Shown here one piece after another: positions 17,803 to 26,910 of a stretch of 64,000 bases of DNA (its first letter is position 1; each line of letters opens with the position of its first letter). The notes beneath the pieces are model-generated. The model made no database searches, had not been told where the DNA came from, and saw only the letters and a program-made list of their open reading frames with translations. The position numbers and the translations under genes are program-made. Origin of the DNA: an uncultured Bacteroides sp. Lineage in GTDB: Bacteria; Bacteroidota; Bacteroidia; Bacteroidales; Bacteroidaceae. The stretch lies in the NCBI RefSeq assembly GCF_905207245.1, contig NZ_CAJLKP010000006.1, forward strand, positions 1 to 64,000. Direction: 5' to 3'.

Positions 17803-19392
17803 ATGAAAAAGAAATCAACGATGATAGCTTTAGCTGTGCTCGTGGCAACAAGTGTGAGTGCACAGACTGTATATGATGCAGCAAATATAATAAGTAAAGA
17901 TTTGAACGGAACCGCCCGCTTTGTGGGCATGGGTGGTGCAATGGGAGCTTTGGGTGGTGATATTTCTACTATTGGAACAAATCCTGCCGGAATTGGTATC
18001 TATCGCAGTAATGATGCAATGGTTTCATTCGGCTTTTCCAGTATGGGAGTCGAAAGTAAGCTCGGAAGCAATACATTCAATAGTGATAAGAACCGTTGGA
18101 ATTTTGATAATGCTGGTTTTGTGTTCTCTACGAAACTTGGGAATGTAACAACCTTGCGTTATGTCAACTTTGGATTTAACTATCATAAAGCGAAATCATT
18201 CAATCGGACAATGACGATGGGAGGGCAATATGGTCTGTCGCAGACAGACTTGATGGCAAGCCAGGCAAATCAAATGTACGGTGCGGGAATGGATCTTCAA
18301 CAGTTGACAGAAAAAAATATTCTTCCGTATGATCAAGATAGAGTTGGTTGGTTAGGTGCTTTAGGATGGGATGCTCGTTTGTTTGATAGAGATGACGATC
18401 CTAATAATCCTTATCTCAGTTTGGGGATTAGCCCTTATGCTACTTATAAATCTGTAGAAAGAGGTGGAGTGGATCAATATGATTTTAATATTGCTTTTAA
18501 TTTTAATGATCGCTTTTATTTTGGTGTTACCATTGGAGCATACGATGTAAATTATCGTAAGTCTTATTTCTATGGAGAAGATATGGGAAAGGGCGATGAT
18601 TATAGTCTTAGCAGTGAGAATCGTATCAATGGTGCGGGTTGGGATGCTAAATTCGGTTTTATTCTTCGTCCTATGGAAGACTCTCCTTTGCGTCTTGGAT
18701 TAGCTATCCATACGCCAACCTTTTATAAGCTGACTTATACTACCAGAGCAGCCATACAATCGAATATTTGGTATGTGAATAATGAAACAGGTGAAGAGTT
18801 TCAGGAACATCTCTCCTATAGTACTTATTATGAACTGAATGATAAGGATATGAAGAGCGAGTTTGAATTACGTACTCCATGGACATATAATTTAAGTATA
18901 GGTTATACAGTGGGAAGTAATTTGGCTTTAGGTGCCGAATATGAGTACCAGGATTATTCGAAAATGGCTTTCTATTATCCGGAAGGTGATAAAATGGAGT
19001 ATGAGAGTGAAGAAGCAAAAATTAATAATAAAGGAGTGAACACTTTCCGTATTGGTGCTGAATATAAGGTAATCCCGGAATTTGCTCTTCGTTTGGGCTA
19101 TAACTATAGCTCTGCTGCATTTAAGAATGATGCGGTTAAGACACTTCCTTATAATTCATTGAATGTAGATACTGACTTTGCAAATACGAAGTCTCTGAGT
19201 AATTATACATTGGGTATCGGCTATAGAGGTTCTTCATTCTATGTTGATCTGGCTTATAAATTCTCTGCTCAGAAAGCTGATTTCTATCCATTTGCTTTGC
19301 CGGGTAATAATGGTAATTATGATGTGCCGGCAGTAACGAAAGTCACAAACTCCCGTAGCCAAGTGCTATTTACTTTAGGTATGCGTTTCTAA
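17803..19392 (+). CDS. FadL/OmpP1-like outer-membrane protein
   Basis: Outer-membrane beta-barrel of 529 residues. The signal peptide (MKKKSTMIALAVLVATSVSAQ) is followed by the FadL-type N terminus, with ARFVGMGGAMGALGGD and the TNPAGIGIYRS block. The rest is alternating amphipathic strands ending in an aromatic residue (GMRF). Relatives are called hemin receptor or hydrocarbon and fatty-acid transporter in Bacteroidetes genomes, so the ligand is not known. The partner upstream gene encodes the Gly/Tyr/His-rich secreted protein. The transcript ends at the hairpin at 19449-19488. Confidence 0.85.
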   Translation: MKKKSTMIALAVLVATSVSAQTVYDAANIISKDLNGTARFVGMGGAMGALGGDISTIGTNPAGIGIYRSNDAMVSFGFSSMGVESKLGSNTFNSDKNRWNFDNAGFVFSTKLGNVTTLRYVNFGFNYHKAKSFNRTMTMGGQYGLSQTDLMASQANQMYGAGMDLQQLTEKNILPYDQDRVGWLGALGWDARLFDRDDDPNNPYLSLGISPYATYKSVERGGVDQYDFNIAFNFNDRFYFGVTIGAYDVNYRKSYFYGEDMGKGDDYSLSSENRINGAGWDAKFGFILRPMEDSPLRLGLAIHTPTFYKLTYTTRAAIQSNIWYVNNETGEEFQEHLSYSTYYELNDKDMKSEFELRTPWTYNLSIGYTVGSNLALGAEYEYQDYSKMAFYYPEGDKMEYESEEAKINNKGVNTFRIGAEYKVIPEFALRLGYNYSSAAFKNDAVKTLPYNSLNVDTDFANTKSLSNYTLGIGYRGSSFYVDLAYKFSAQKADFYPFALPGNNGNYDVPAVTKVTNSRSQVLFTLGMRF

Positions 19393-19448
19393 AAGAACAA
19401 CAATATAAGCAAATAACCTTTCATTGCAAATACCTTGTGTATTAAACC

Positions 19449-19488
19449 AAAATCCCCGAAGACTGCTTTGCAGAACTTCGGGGATTTT
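19449..19488. terminator. Bidirectional terminator between the FadL-like and guaD genes
   Basis: AAAATCCCCGAAG (19449-19461) pairs perfectly with CTTCGGGGATTTT (19476-19488). The loop holds a second small stem (CTGC-TTT-GCAG). A runs on one side and T runs on the other allow termination from both directions. Confidence 0.88.
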
Positions 19489-19521
19489 ACTGTTTTATAA
19501 AGTCTTGAAAATAACACTTTT

Positions 19522-19606
19522 ACAAGGAGTTAATACCTTGTCAACAAACTCTTAACTCTTTGTTGACAAACTCTTAACTTCTTGTTGGCAGGCTCTTAAT
19601 AGGCTA
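19522..19606. repeat. 22-bp-phased tandem repeat running into the guaD stop codon
   Basis: The word AAACTCTTAAC occurs at 19546 and 19568, with variants at 19524 (AAGGAGTTAAT) and 19590 (AGGCTCTTAAT), each exactly 22 bp apart. The TTGTTGACA-like part between them also repeats. The last unit overlaps the guaD stop codon at 19596-19598. Confidence 0.75.
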
Positions 19607-20063
19607 TCTTATCTTCTTTCTTAGTCCATGCTTCAAAAGCCTTGATGGCTTCGTTGTGCAGCAATATTTCCGATGGTAGTTTGCGGTCAGCAGGATTTAA
19701 GGCAATCTCATCATAAATGAAGGAGTCGTCGAAACCTATATTTTTAGCATCAGTCTTGTTGTTTCCATAATACATCTTGTCCAGTCGAGCCCAATAGATA
19801 GCGCCGAGGCACATGGGACACGGTTCACAGGAAGTATAGATTTCGCATCCACTGAGGTCGAAAGTTCCCAGCTTGGCAGCCGCCGCACGAATGGTGCTAA
19901 CTTCGGCATGTGCTGTTGGGTCGCACGAAGCTGTAACACGGTTTGTTCCGGTGGCTATGATTTTACCATTTCTGGCAATGACGGCACCAAACGGACCGCC
20001 ACCGTTAGCGACATTCTCCGTGGAGAGTTCAATCGCTTTTCTCATTAATTCTTCTTTGGTCAT
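19596..20063 (-). CDS. guaD: Guanine deaminase
   Basis: Cytidine-deaminase-fold enzyme of 155 residues that converts guanine to xanthine. The zinc site is complete: His52 and the proton-shuttling Glu54 in TAHAEV, Cys82 and Cys85 in SCEPCPMC. Length, the GFDDSFIY segment, the YWAR block and the C-terminal tyrosine (ends KIAY) all match the Bacillus subtilis GuaD type, in which the terminal Tyr reaches into a partner active site. TadA-type tRNA deaminases lack these. It is monocistronic, with its own promoter box at 20092-20099. The 3' end lies in the 22-bp repeat tract. Confidence 0.93.
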   Translation of the reverse strand: MTKEELMRKAIELSTENVANGGGPFGAVIARNGKIIATGTNRVTASCDPTAHAEVSTIRAAAAKLGTFDLSGCEIYTSCEPCPMCLGAIYWARLDKMYYGNNKTDAKNIGFDDSFIYDEIALNPADRKLPSEILLHNEAIKAFEAWTKKEDKIAY

Positions 20064-20091
20064 AATAAAATGATTGGTTTTAGTAATAAGG

Positions 20092-20099
20092 CAAAGATA
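20092..20099 (-). promoter_or_regulatory. -7 box for guaD
   Basis: TATCTTTG on the minus strand, 29 bp upstream of the guaD ATG, is a perfect TAnnTTTG match. No clear -33 element was found. Confidence 0.5.
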
Positions 20100-20157
20100 A
20101 GAAATCTTTTTGCTTTATCAGCTAAAACCAATTGATATTGCCAGTGCTGTGTAACTC

Positions 20158-21036
20158 TTACCAGTATAAACCTATACCTATAGAAGCCGGATAGAGTTCA
20201 GGACCTTTATTTTTTTCAAACAGAGAAGTGAGTGCGAAGCGAGCATTGAATCCCAGGCAACCGTAACCTGCCTGTAACAACAGATTCAATCCAAGCGGAT
20301 GGGTATTTAACTTATCACTTAATGTATGTTTTTTATTATCATATTTGGCTCTGGACTTAACTCCCACACGCCATTCCACTTCCGGACCGGCTGCAAGAAA
20401 GACACGGCGGCTACCAAATCTGGTTTGCCATTCAAGGCTGACGGGTAGACGGAAAGCCCAGTAGCGCAACCAGCTTTTCTGATATTCAGTATCTCCTTCA
20501 GCCGGGCGACAAACGGTGATGCCATCCAGCTTTTCGAAGCCATAATTATCATCCAGTTTATGGACGATGCGGGCGAAACCAAGGGTGGTAGTCAGTCCCC
20601 AGTGATTGTTAGGAGTGATGGCAACACCGGTATTGAACAGGTTGATACCCCATTCCCAGGACTTGGAACCCAGTTGTGGGACTTCAGCAGAATATTGGAA
20701 CTTGCTTCCTGCCAATTTATCAAAGCCAAAGTAAAAGGCAGGATAATGCGGATCGAAGCGATAGTTGCCCTTTTTCTTTTTCATGAAAGGTACGGATACA
20801 GTAGTAGTCCGTTCGATACTGCGGCCGTCCAGATATACACCTTCAAACACTTGGGTATTCTCTATGGTATCGTTTTCAGCTTTGGCTTCGTACATCTTTA
20901 CTTTGATTTTGCCGTCACGCTCCTTGATGACAACTTTACGGCCATTGAGGTAAAGAGTGGTGTCTTGCGGGATGCTTTCTTGTGCCATGACTGTCATGGA
21001 AGTCATAAGCAGAAATAAAAAGAATATTCGTTTCAT
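20158..21036 (-). CDS. Outer-membrane beta-barrel protein in the ECF sigma operon
   Basis: Protein of 292 residues with a signal peptide (MKRIFFLFLLMTSMTVMA). An N-terminal charged segment (about 20-95) is followed by a predicted small beta-barrel of the PorT/OMP_b-brl type ending in IGIGLYW, with the C-terminal aromatic residue expected of barrel substrates. No specific family was recognised. It is the last gene after the sigma factor, the putative anti-sigma protein and the DUF4252 protein, 34 bp downstream of the latter. Context suggests it is part of the envelope output or sensing arm of this regulon. Confidence 0.7.
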   Translation of the reverse strand: MKRIFFLFLLMTSMTVMAQESIPQDTTLYLNGRKVVIKERDGKIKVKMYEAKAENDTIENTQVFEGVYLDGRSIERTTTVSVPFMKKKKGNYRFDPHYPAFYFGFDKLAGSKFQYSAEVPQLGSKSWEWGINLFNTGVAITPNNHWGLTTTLGFARIVHKLDDNYGFEKLDGITVCRPAEGDTEYQKSWLRYWAFRLPVSLEWQTRFGSRRVFLAAGPEVEWRVGVKSRAKYDNKKHTLSDKLNTHPLGLNLLLQAGYGCLGFNARFALTSLFEKNKGPELYPASIGIGLYW

Positions 21037-21070
21037 AAGTTTTATAATTTGTGATTTATAATTTTTGGAG

Positions 21071-21520
21071 TTAGTCTTTGCTGAATATCAGTGTGACAAG
21101 GTCGTCACTATCTATTTCGCCTTCGATATAGATAAGAGTAGCTTCACCTTTCTTCCCGAGCCGGAACAGTATGAAACGATTAGTCTTATTCTGTAATGGA
21201 GGCAACTGGTAGTAACCTGATTGTATTTGTCCGTCAGTCACTACCTCCTTTATCTTCTTGGCATGTTCGCGGTCAGCCTCCAGGCAACGGTAAATTTCGG
21301 GTAATGCTTTTTCTGCTTTCGCCAGTTTTAGGCTCTGATAGTGGGTGATGTCCCAGTTCTTGGATAGCATTTTGGACAGTTCCACGTAGGTAGCCCCTTT
21401 CTGGTTGCCGTATTTTTGAAATACGGAAGCTATTTGTAGCTCTTTTTGGGCGTACATGCCGGTGCTGAACACTAACAGCAGGCAACATAGCAGGGTACGA
21501 ATGAACTTTTTCATAATCAT
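21071..21520 (-). CDS. DUF4252 secreted protein
   Basis: Protein of 149 residues; the start may be the ATG two codons in (MKKFIRTLLCC). The signal peptide ends near YAQ. The body (FQKYGNQKGATYVELSK onward) matches the DUF4252 family as I recall it. DUF4252 proteins are small secreted Bacteroidetes proteins that habitually sit beside ECF sigma factors. The biochemical function is not known. It lies between the putative anti-sigma gene (18 bp) and the beta-barrel gene. Confidence 0.75.
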   Translation of the reverse strand: MIMKKFIRTLLCCLLLVFSTGMYAQKELQIASVFQKYGNQKGATYVELSKMLSKNWDITHYQSLKLAKAEKALPEIYRCLEADREHAKKIKEVVTDGQIQSGYYQLPPLQNKTNRFILFRLGKKGEATLIYIEGEIDSDDLVTLIFSKD

Positions 21521-21538
21521 ATCTATTAATTTTTTTTA

Positions 21539-21958
21539 TTATTCAAACATCAGGTCAAGTACTTCATCTTCTGTGGTCCGCATATCACGGAAAGCAGCAA
21601 GAGCTTGTTCACGTACCAGATTGTCGTCGGTATATTGCTTGCCATCAATGATGACATAATTCTCTGGAGTAACGTGAAGGTATTGCTTGGTGCCGGCAAT
21701 ACCGATAAGCAATAATATTCCGGCTGCCACTCCGCTCATCATATAGATGAAGCGGCGGCGATGGGAGGGAAGCTTAGCTGTAGGGACACTCTTTTCTTGG
21801 AATGCTTTTACCTCTTGTTCCAGACAGATGAACAAGGGACGATATACTTGAAGGTGTTCGGGCACATTTTCCCGGTTGAAGAAACGGCGCAGTTCACGTT
21901 CTTCCTCGCACGAGGTCTGTCCCTCAAAATAGCGTTCTATTAATTCTTCTATCTTCAT
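21539..21958 (-). CDS. Putative anti-sigma factor (single-pass membrane protein)
   Basis: Protein of 139 residues with an acidic cytoplasmic N-terminal region (1-68), one membrane segment (about 71-89, MMSGVAAGILLLIGIAG) and a short periplasmic tail. This is the layout of an anti-sigma factor. The start codon overlaps the sigma factor stop by 4 bp (ATGA), the usual translational coupling of such pairs. There is no HxxxCxxC zinc motif of the ZAS type, so the anti-sigma role is inferred from topology and position. Confidence 0.7.
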   Translation of the reverse strand: MKIEELIERYFEGQTSCEEERELRRFFNRENVPEHLQVYRPLFICLEQEVKAFQEKSVPTAKLPSHRRRFIYMMSGVAAGILLLIGIAGTKQYLHVTPENYVIIDGKQYTDDNLVREQALAAFRDMRTTEDEVLDLMFE

Positions 21959-22476
21959 GCTTGGTTCCTCCTTATTCTTTCTTGTATGGTTTGCAGGTAA
22001 ATTTCCCTCACTTTCTTCCGTGCCCTCGACAAATTGCTTCGGATAGCTTCCGGGTTGCAGCCTGTGATGTTGGCAATCTCTTCCGTTTCGTATTCTTCGA
22101 TGTCCTTCATCCTCATGATGGTGCGCTGCAAGGCAGGCAGTGAATCGATAATTTCACGCATCAGGCGGATTTCATCCTTTATTTCAAGCAGCCGTTCCGG
22201 TGTCCCTCCGGGAGTGGCATCCTGCACATGTTCCAGTGGTACGTTGGTAGTATGCCTGGTGCGCCACATGTCCATGCAGAGATTATGCGTCATGGTCATG
22301 GCGAATGCTTCAATACTGCGGTACTGTTCCAGTTCAAGCCTTTTATTCCATAGCTTGAGCAAGACTTCCTGCACTGCATCTTCTGCATCGTCCGGACTCT
22401 CGGTCAACTTCCGCGCATAATTCAATAACTTATCGCGGAGAGGAAGAACGGATATTTTAAATTGTTTAAGTTCCAT
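21955..22476 (-). CDS. ECF RNA polymerase sigma factor
   Basis: Sigma-70 family ECF factor of 173 residues. Region 2 includes DDAEDAVQEVLLKLW and the -10 recognition helix area AFAMTMTHNLCMDMWR. Region 4 includes LPALQRTIMRMKDIEEYETEEIA and the helix-turn-helix NPEAIRSNLSRARKKV. It is first in an operon with the putative anti-sigma, DUF4252 and beta-barrel genes. A weak -7 box (TATATTTG, minus strand, 22516-22523) lies 40 bp upstream of the ATG. Confidence 0.93.
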   Translation of the reverse strand: MELKQFKISVLPLRDKLLNYARKLTESPDDAEDAVQEVLLKLWNKRLELEQYRSIEAFAMTMTHNLCMDMWRTRHTTNVPLEHVQDATPGGTPERLLEIKDEIRLMREIIDSLPALQRTIMRMKDIEEYETEEIANITGCNPEAIRSNLSRARKKVREIYLQTIQERIRRNQA

Positions 22477-22649
22477 TTACATTGATAAGACGAATGAACT
22501 TGGCAAACGTGACATCAAATATAAAAAAAAGAATAATTTGTGAGATTGGTTATTTTTTTGTTTGCGTAAAATCTCTTTTTGTGATTTCTTTTATGGAGGG
22601 AAGATGTGTTTGTGTTCAGAATGAATTAGGGTGAAATTGTATTTATATA

Positions 22650-22680
22650 AGAAGAGGTTGTTTTTTTAACAACCTCTTCT
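22650..22680 (-). terminator. Terminator after the PUL operon
   Basis: AGAAGAGGTTGTT (22650-22662) pairs perfectly with AACAACCTCTTCT (22668-22680). It lies 9 bp past the GH115 stop. The following tract (TATATAAATA on the minus strand) is AT-rich rather than pure U. Confidence 0.75.
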
Positions 22681-22688
22681 CCGATTCA

Positions 22689-25223
22689 TTAATCTTTCAT
22701 ATTGAACTTACTTTCCTGAAGATTCAGGTGGCTCGGTCCGTCACTGCCACAATCTATAATAATCTTGTGGAGAACTACAGCCGGAACTAGCGGACGAATA
22801 GTCAGGATATGGTCACCGGCTTTAAGGTCGGCATCAATGAATGATACTTTTGATTCAATGATGCGGGCGGCGGCAGCCGGATACATTTTACTATAATTGT
22901 GGGTCCAGTTCAAATCTTTATTGTAATTAATAATCTGTTCTTTGCCTCCATTAATGCTGATGGCATAGCTATGACCGCCCTGCACAAAAGGTAATGTACT
23001 GTCCAGGATCAGACGGAGGCGAACATCTTTTAAATCACTCTTCAATTTGAATTTGTATGAAACAGAGGCACCCTCAATAGATTTATTATAGGGCATGAGG
23101 GACAGGCCGGAGAGTGTGCGTCCGAGATCGGGAATAACTGTCCACTTCGTTTCTTTGCCTTGCTTACAATAGGCAAGGCGTTCGGCTTCCATTACTACTA
23201 CACCGTTATTCTCTTCGTATTCATATCCTCCTGTTCTACTTTTGGAGATGTCAACACGTTTCACTTCAGGCATAATGTTTCCACCCTTCGGTTCATCCCA
23301 ACTGGTATAGCCTATATGCGTCTGATCCATCATATGGTTCCATTTACCATTGGCAATATGATGATTATAATCATGGCAAAGTTCTGCATCACGTTTGAAG
23401 CAATATTCAGCGCGATCGGCCCAATGATTGGCACGTACATCTCCACATTGAGCCAACTTACGGTTCATGGCTACGGCATAATATAATTCGTAAAGATTAG
23501 CCATTGCTTGAATCGGAAACAGAATCAATTCTCTATAAGCATCTTTCTGCTCTTGAAGCAATGACGAGAACTGTCGGTAAGCATGGGCTTCCAATGCCAG
23601 AAATTCATCGGTAACGGCTTTAAATTCTCCATTCTCGAGGTTATAGGTCTTACTATCCAACATCTCAGCCGTAATTCTCGATGTATATTTGCAATAGAGA
23701 TTTAATATACGGGCGGCCTCATCAGCTTGTGCTTCACCAAATTGTTGCTCACAAAAATCACGGGTATAATCCATCAAATTGTCGGCAGTATAGGATGTAG
23801 GATTCCAAGCCATACGCAAAAAGAAATCTGTGGGGAACTCATTCGGTTTTAAATCACCGACATTCAATATCCACATTTTATCTACACCATACTGATAGGT
23901 TAGAATAAGTTGCTCCCACATGTGCTGGATTTGTGTCATGTTCAACCATTGATAAGCGCGTGGTGCTCCGTGCAGGTCGACATGATAATACATACCATAT
24001 CCTCCGGGATGCCGTTTGGCATTCAAGTCCGGCAGGCGGCGAACGTCGCCCCAGTTGTCATCGCATAGCAGAATCATCACATCATCAGGTATTTTCATTC
24101 CTTTGTCATAATACTCCAATACTTCGCTATAGAGTGCCCATAACTGGGGAGTTTCAGAAGCAGGCTTACCTGTCACATTGGCTATAATCTTGCGCTGTTC
24201 TTTCACAATGCTTTCTAATAATCGAGTGTCTGTATCAGATCCCATCGGAGCATCGCCGTCACCACGCATAGCAATAGTTACTACTTCTTCTTTTCCTTTC
24301 ATCCGTTCGATGCCTTCGCGAAAGAAACGGTCTACCCCTTGTTTATTGGTTTGATAATTCCAGTCTCCATAAGCCTTTCGATTGCGGGCATATTCTTGAT
24401 GGTTGCGTGCCATCGGTTCGTGGTGGGAGGTGCCGATAATGATTCCCATCTCATCAGCCAGAGGACTGTTCATCGGATCATCGGCATAAAATGCTGCACT
24501 CCACATGGCGGGCCACAGGAAGTTGGCTTTCAACCGTAGTAGCAGTTCATACAAGTGCACATACATTTTGCTGTTGAATCCACCGAATTTTTCGGTAGAC
24601 CATCTACCCATGCAAGGCCATTCGTCATTGATGAAGATGCCACGATATTTCACTTTGGGTTCACCATCGGTGTAAATACCTTCCTTGATATAGATAGCAT
24701 CTTGATGTTGCACAGGAACATCTGCCCACCAATACCAAGGTGAGATGCCCATTTGCTTCGATAGTTCGTAGATACCATAGATTGTTCCGCGCTTGTCACT
24801 TCCGGCAATCAGCAATACGTCACCCTCGATGCCTTTCAATGGTGAATGGAGCGTAGTAATGATATACTTTTCGTTTTTGCCTTTGAGCAGATTCGCATCA
24901 AGCTTTTTGGCTTTTATCAATTGTTTTATGATCGGACTGCTATCTATCGAGCCTATGATAATCTTAACATTGTCTGCAGTGCTGTTTGCCTTTTCGGGTT
25001 TTACGCCACAGACCTTTTCAAAGTCTGTTTGCAGGTTATCTATAGCCGTGAGTACCCCTTTATGTTCATCCTCACCACTGCAAAGAATGGTGAATGAATG
25101 CTCCTCCGGAGAGAGGAGCGGGAAACCGTTACTTGTTTTGGTAAAAGACACAAACTGTTCGGCAGCACTTGGTGAAAGTACCGTGACTGTTAATAAAAGG
25201 AGAATATAAAAGATACGCTTCAT
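22689..25223 (-). CDS. GH115 xylan alpha-glucuronidase
   Basis: Glycoside hydrolase family 115 enzyme of 844 residues. The family removes alpha-1,2-linked (4-O-methyl)glucuronic acid from internal xylose of glucuronoxylan. The signal peptide (MKRIFYILLLLTVTVLSPSAA) has no lipobox, so the enzyme is probably periplasmic. The central domain carries family-type segments such as RGIFINDEWP, GTSHHEPMARN, DDNWGDVRRLP and HVDLHGAPRAYQW. The C-terminal beta domain starts near MEAERLAY. It is the last gene of the PUL operon, 27 bp after the GH30 gene. Together they indicate glucuronate-decorated xylan as the target. Confidence 0.92.
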   Translation of the reverse strand: MKRIFYILLLLTVTVLSPSAAEQFVSFTKTSNGFPLLSPEEHSFTILCSGEDEHKGVLTAIDNLQTDFEKVCGVKPEKANSTADNVKIIIGSIDSSPIIKQLIKAKKLDANLLKGKNEKYIITTLHSPLKGIEGDVLLIAGSDKRGTIYGIYELSKQMGISPWYWWADVPVQHQDAIYIKEGIYTDGEPKVKYRGIFINDEWPCMGRWSTEKFGGFNSKMYVHLYELLLRLKANFLWPAMWSAAFYADDPMNSPLADEMGIIIGTSHHEPMARNHQEYARNRKAYGDWNYQTNKQGVDRFFREGIERMKGKEEVVTIAMRGDGDAPMGSDTDTRLLESIVKEQRKIIANVTGKPASETPQLWALYSEVLEYYDKGMKIPDDVMILLCDDNWGDVRRLPDLNAKRHPGGYGMYYHVDLHGAPRAYQWLNMTQIQHMWEQLILTYQYGVDKMWILNVGDLKPNEFPTDFFLRMAWNPTSYTADNLMDYTRDFCEQQFGEAQADEAARILNLYCKYTSRITAEMLDSKTYNLENGEFKAVTDEFLALEAHAYRQFSSLLQEQKDAYRELILFPIQAMANLYELYYAVAMNRKLAQCGDVRANHWADRAEYCFKRDAELCHDYNHHIANGKWNHMMDQTHIGYTSWDEPKGGNIMPEVKRVDISKSRTGGYEYEENNGVVVMEAERLAYCKQGKETKWTVIPDLGRTLSGLSLMPYNKSIEGASVSYKFKLKSDLKDVRLRLILDSTLPFVQGGHSYAISINGGKEQIINYNKDLNWTHNYSKMYPAAAARIIESKVSFIDADLKAGDHILTIRPLVPAVVLHKIIIDCGSDGPSHLNLQESKFNMKD

Positions 25224-25250
25224 ATGTTTGTCTAATATCTATTCATGTAG

Positions 25251-26894
25251 TTATAAAGTCAATCGGATAGAAGTTATGCTGTTGCCGGACAACAAGACAT
25301 ATACCCCATTACCATTTTCTAAAGATTCGACTTTGACAGTTTCCATGTTTTTGTTTTCGTTGGTTTCAACAGCAGTTGCATTTTTTACTCCTGTCAACGG
25401 TATTTCAATACACTGGGTAGCCCCTGTCAAATTCAGTAATACTACTGTTATTTCGTCGTTTGTTTCATTGATGTAGGCTGTGGCGCATATTCCTGTATTA
25501 TCTGTAGCGGCCTTGATACGTGTGGTACTTGTAGCATACTGTGCATAGTGTGCCATGATGTAGCCATTCTTTGTAATTTCACCTTCACCCACCGGACAAC
25601 GTTCGTCGCTATCACCCATCAATCCATAGAAACGTTTCAGATACCAATATACGTATGCGCTGCAATAGCCTTCCATACACATGTGAATTTCTTTGCCGAG
25701 ATTATTGAGGCAGTATTGCCACTTTTGGAATTCCCATGCTGATGGATCATCCGATTTTTCTCCATCGTTGAAGAGATGTTCTGTCATCCACCATGTCTTT
25801 CCCTGAATGCGGGGATAGAGATCGCAGATATAATCGTGGCGATTTTTGACATATCCGTTATCTAAGTCTGAAAAACCTTGGTAAAGGTGTCCTGCTACAA
25901 TATCAGTTTGTGCAAATGCTCCGGCATCATTGATTATCGGATCAGTATATTCAGGTTGTGTGCCACATGCTTCGGGTGACATTAGCCTGACACCGGTTTC
26001 ACGGATACTGGCACCGTGTTGTTTCACAAAGTCCACTACTTCCTGAGGTGTCCAGTAAGTAAAATCCATATCAGGCTCATTCTGGACAGATATGGCATAG
26101 AGATTTACTCCATTCTGCTTCATGAAATTGATATAACGGATAAGATGATCGGCGTATGCCCCATAGTTTTCTTTTTTGAGATGTTTTACTTCCTTACCGT
26201 TAACTTTTATTTTCTCAGAGAGGGCATCTGTACAGTCCCAAGGACATGCAAAAACGATTGCTCCGTTTTCCTGCGCTGTTTTGGCTGCTTCCACGTCGGC
26301 ACTCCAATCTGATTCGTTGGGATAAACCATCAGGCGGAGGATTGAGTAACCTAATCCACCGTTACTATACATTTTATCCAGCTGCCGGGCGGAGATAAGA
26401 TTTCCACCACACCAGATTTTAGGATTGTACATCCCACCGAATCCTACGATTGGTTGATATTTTGCCGCAGGGTCAACATTGAGCATTACTGACTTGAATG
26501 CCGGATCCTGCTCTATTAACAAATCGGCAGTTTGTTTATTGGCTTTGTCAGTAATGTGAATGGTCTGCATACGCTGTTTCATTGTAGTGTTAGCGTTACA
26601 GATTATCTGAATCTTTGCGTACTGTTTTTCCCCATCACTACTTCCACCTGACATTGGGGTTATGCTTTTCACAACATCTCCTTTTCCAAGGGTTATATCC
26701 CAGGATGTTTTTGCCCACTCTATAACGACATCTGTTTGATTCTCTCCGGCACTCACGGTAATAGATTTTTTAAGGAAGAGCGCGTATGCGCTCTTCCCTT
26801 CATCTACATTTGCTTCTTTATTTCCCCCATCCGAACAAGCCCATAAGAGGATACCCATCAGGAAGAAACAGAATAATGATGCAATGTTTTTCAT
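25251..26894 (-). CDS. GH30 endo-xylanase lipoprotein with BACON domain
   Basis: Lipoprotein of 547 residues; the lipobox is at LLWAC (Cys20), so it may be surface exposed. A BACON-type beta domain (about 35-135) precedes the GH30 catalytic barrel. The acid/base is Glu273 in SVQNEPD and the nucleophile is Glu372 in WWMTEHLF. A C-terminal beta-sandwich follows (about 470-547). The likely role is cleavage of xylan next to glucuronic acid branches (GH30_8-type glucuronoxylanase). The subfamily is inferred from the neighbouring GH115 gene and was not read from a glucuronate-binding Arg. It lies 16 bp after the GH10-like gene. Confidence 0.88.
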   Translation of the reverse strand: MKNIASLFCFFLMGILLWACSDGGNKEANVDEGKSAYALFLKKSITVSAGENQTDVVIEWAKTSWDITLGKGDVVKSITPMSGGSSDGEKQYAKIQIICNANTTMKQRMQTIHITDKANKQTADLLIEQDPAFKSVMLNVDPAAKYQPIVGFGGMYNPKIWCGGNLISARQLDKMYSNGGLGYSILRLMVYPNESDWSADVEAAKTAQENGAIVFACPWDCTDALSEKIKVNGKEVKHLKKENYGAYADHLIRYINFMKQNGVNLYAISVQNEPDMDFTYWTPQEVVDFVKQHGASIRETGVRLMSPEACGTQPEYTDPIINDAGAFAQTDIVAGHLYQGFSDLDNGYVKNRHDYICDLYPRIQGKTWWMTEHLFNDGEKSDDPSAWEFQKWQYCLNNLGKEIHMCMEGYCSAYVYWYLKRFYGLMGDSDERCPVGEGEITKNGYIMAHYAQYATSTTRIKAATDNTGICATAYINETNDEITVVLLNLTGATQCIEIPLTGVKNATAVETNENKNMETVKVESLENGNGVYVLLSGNSITSIRLTL

Positions 26895-26910
26895 CTGTAA
26901 ATATTTAGGT

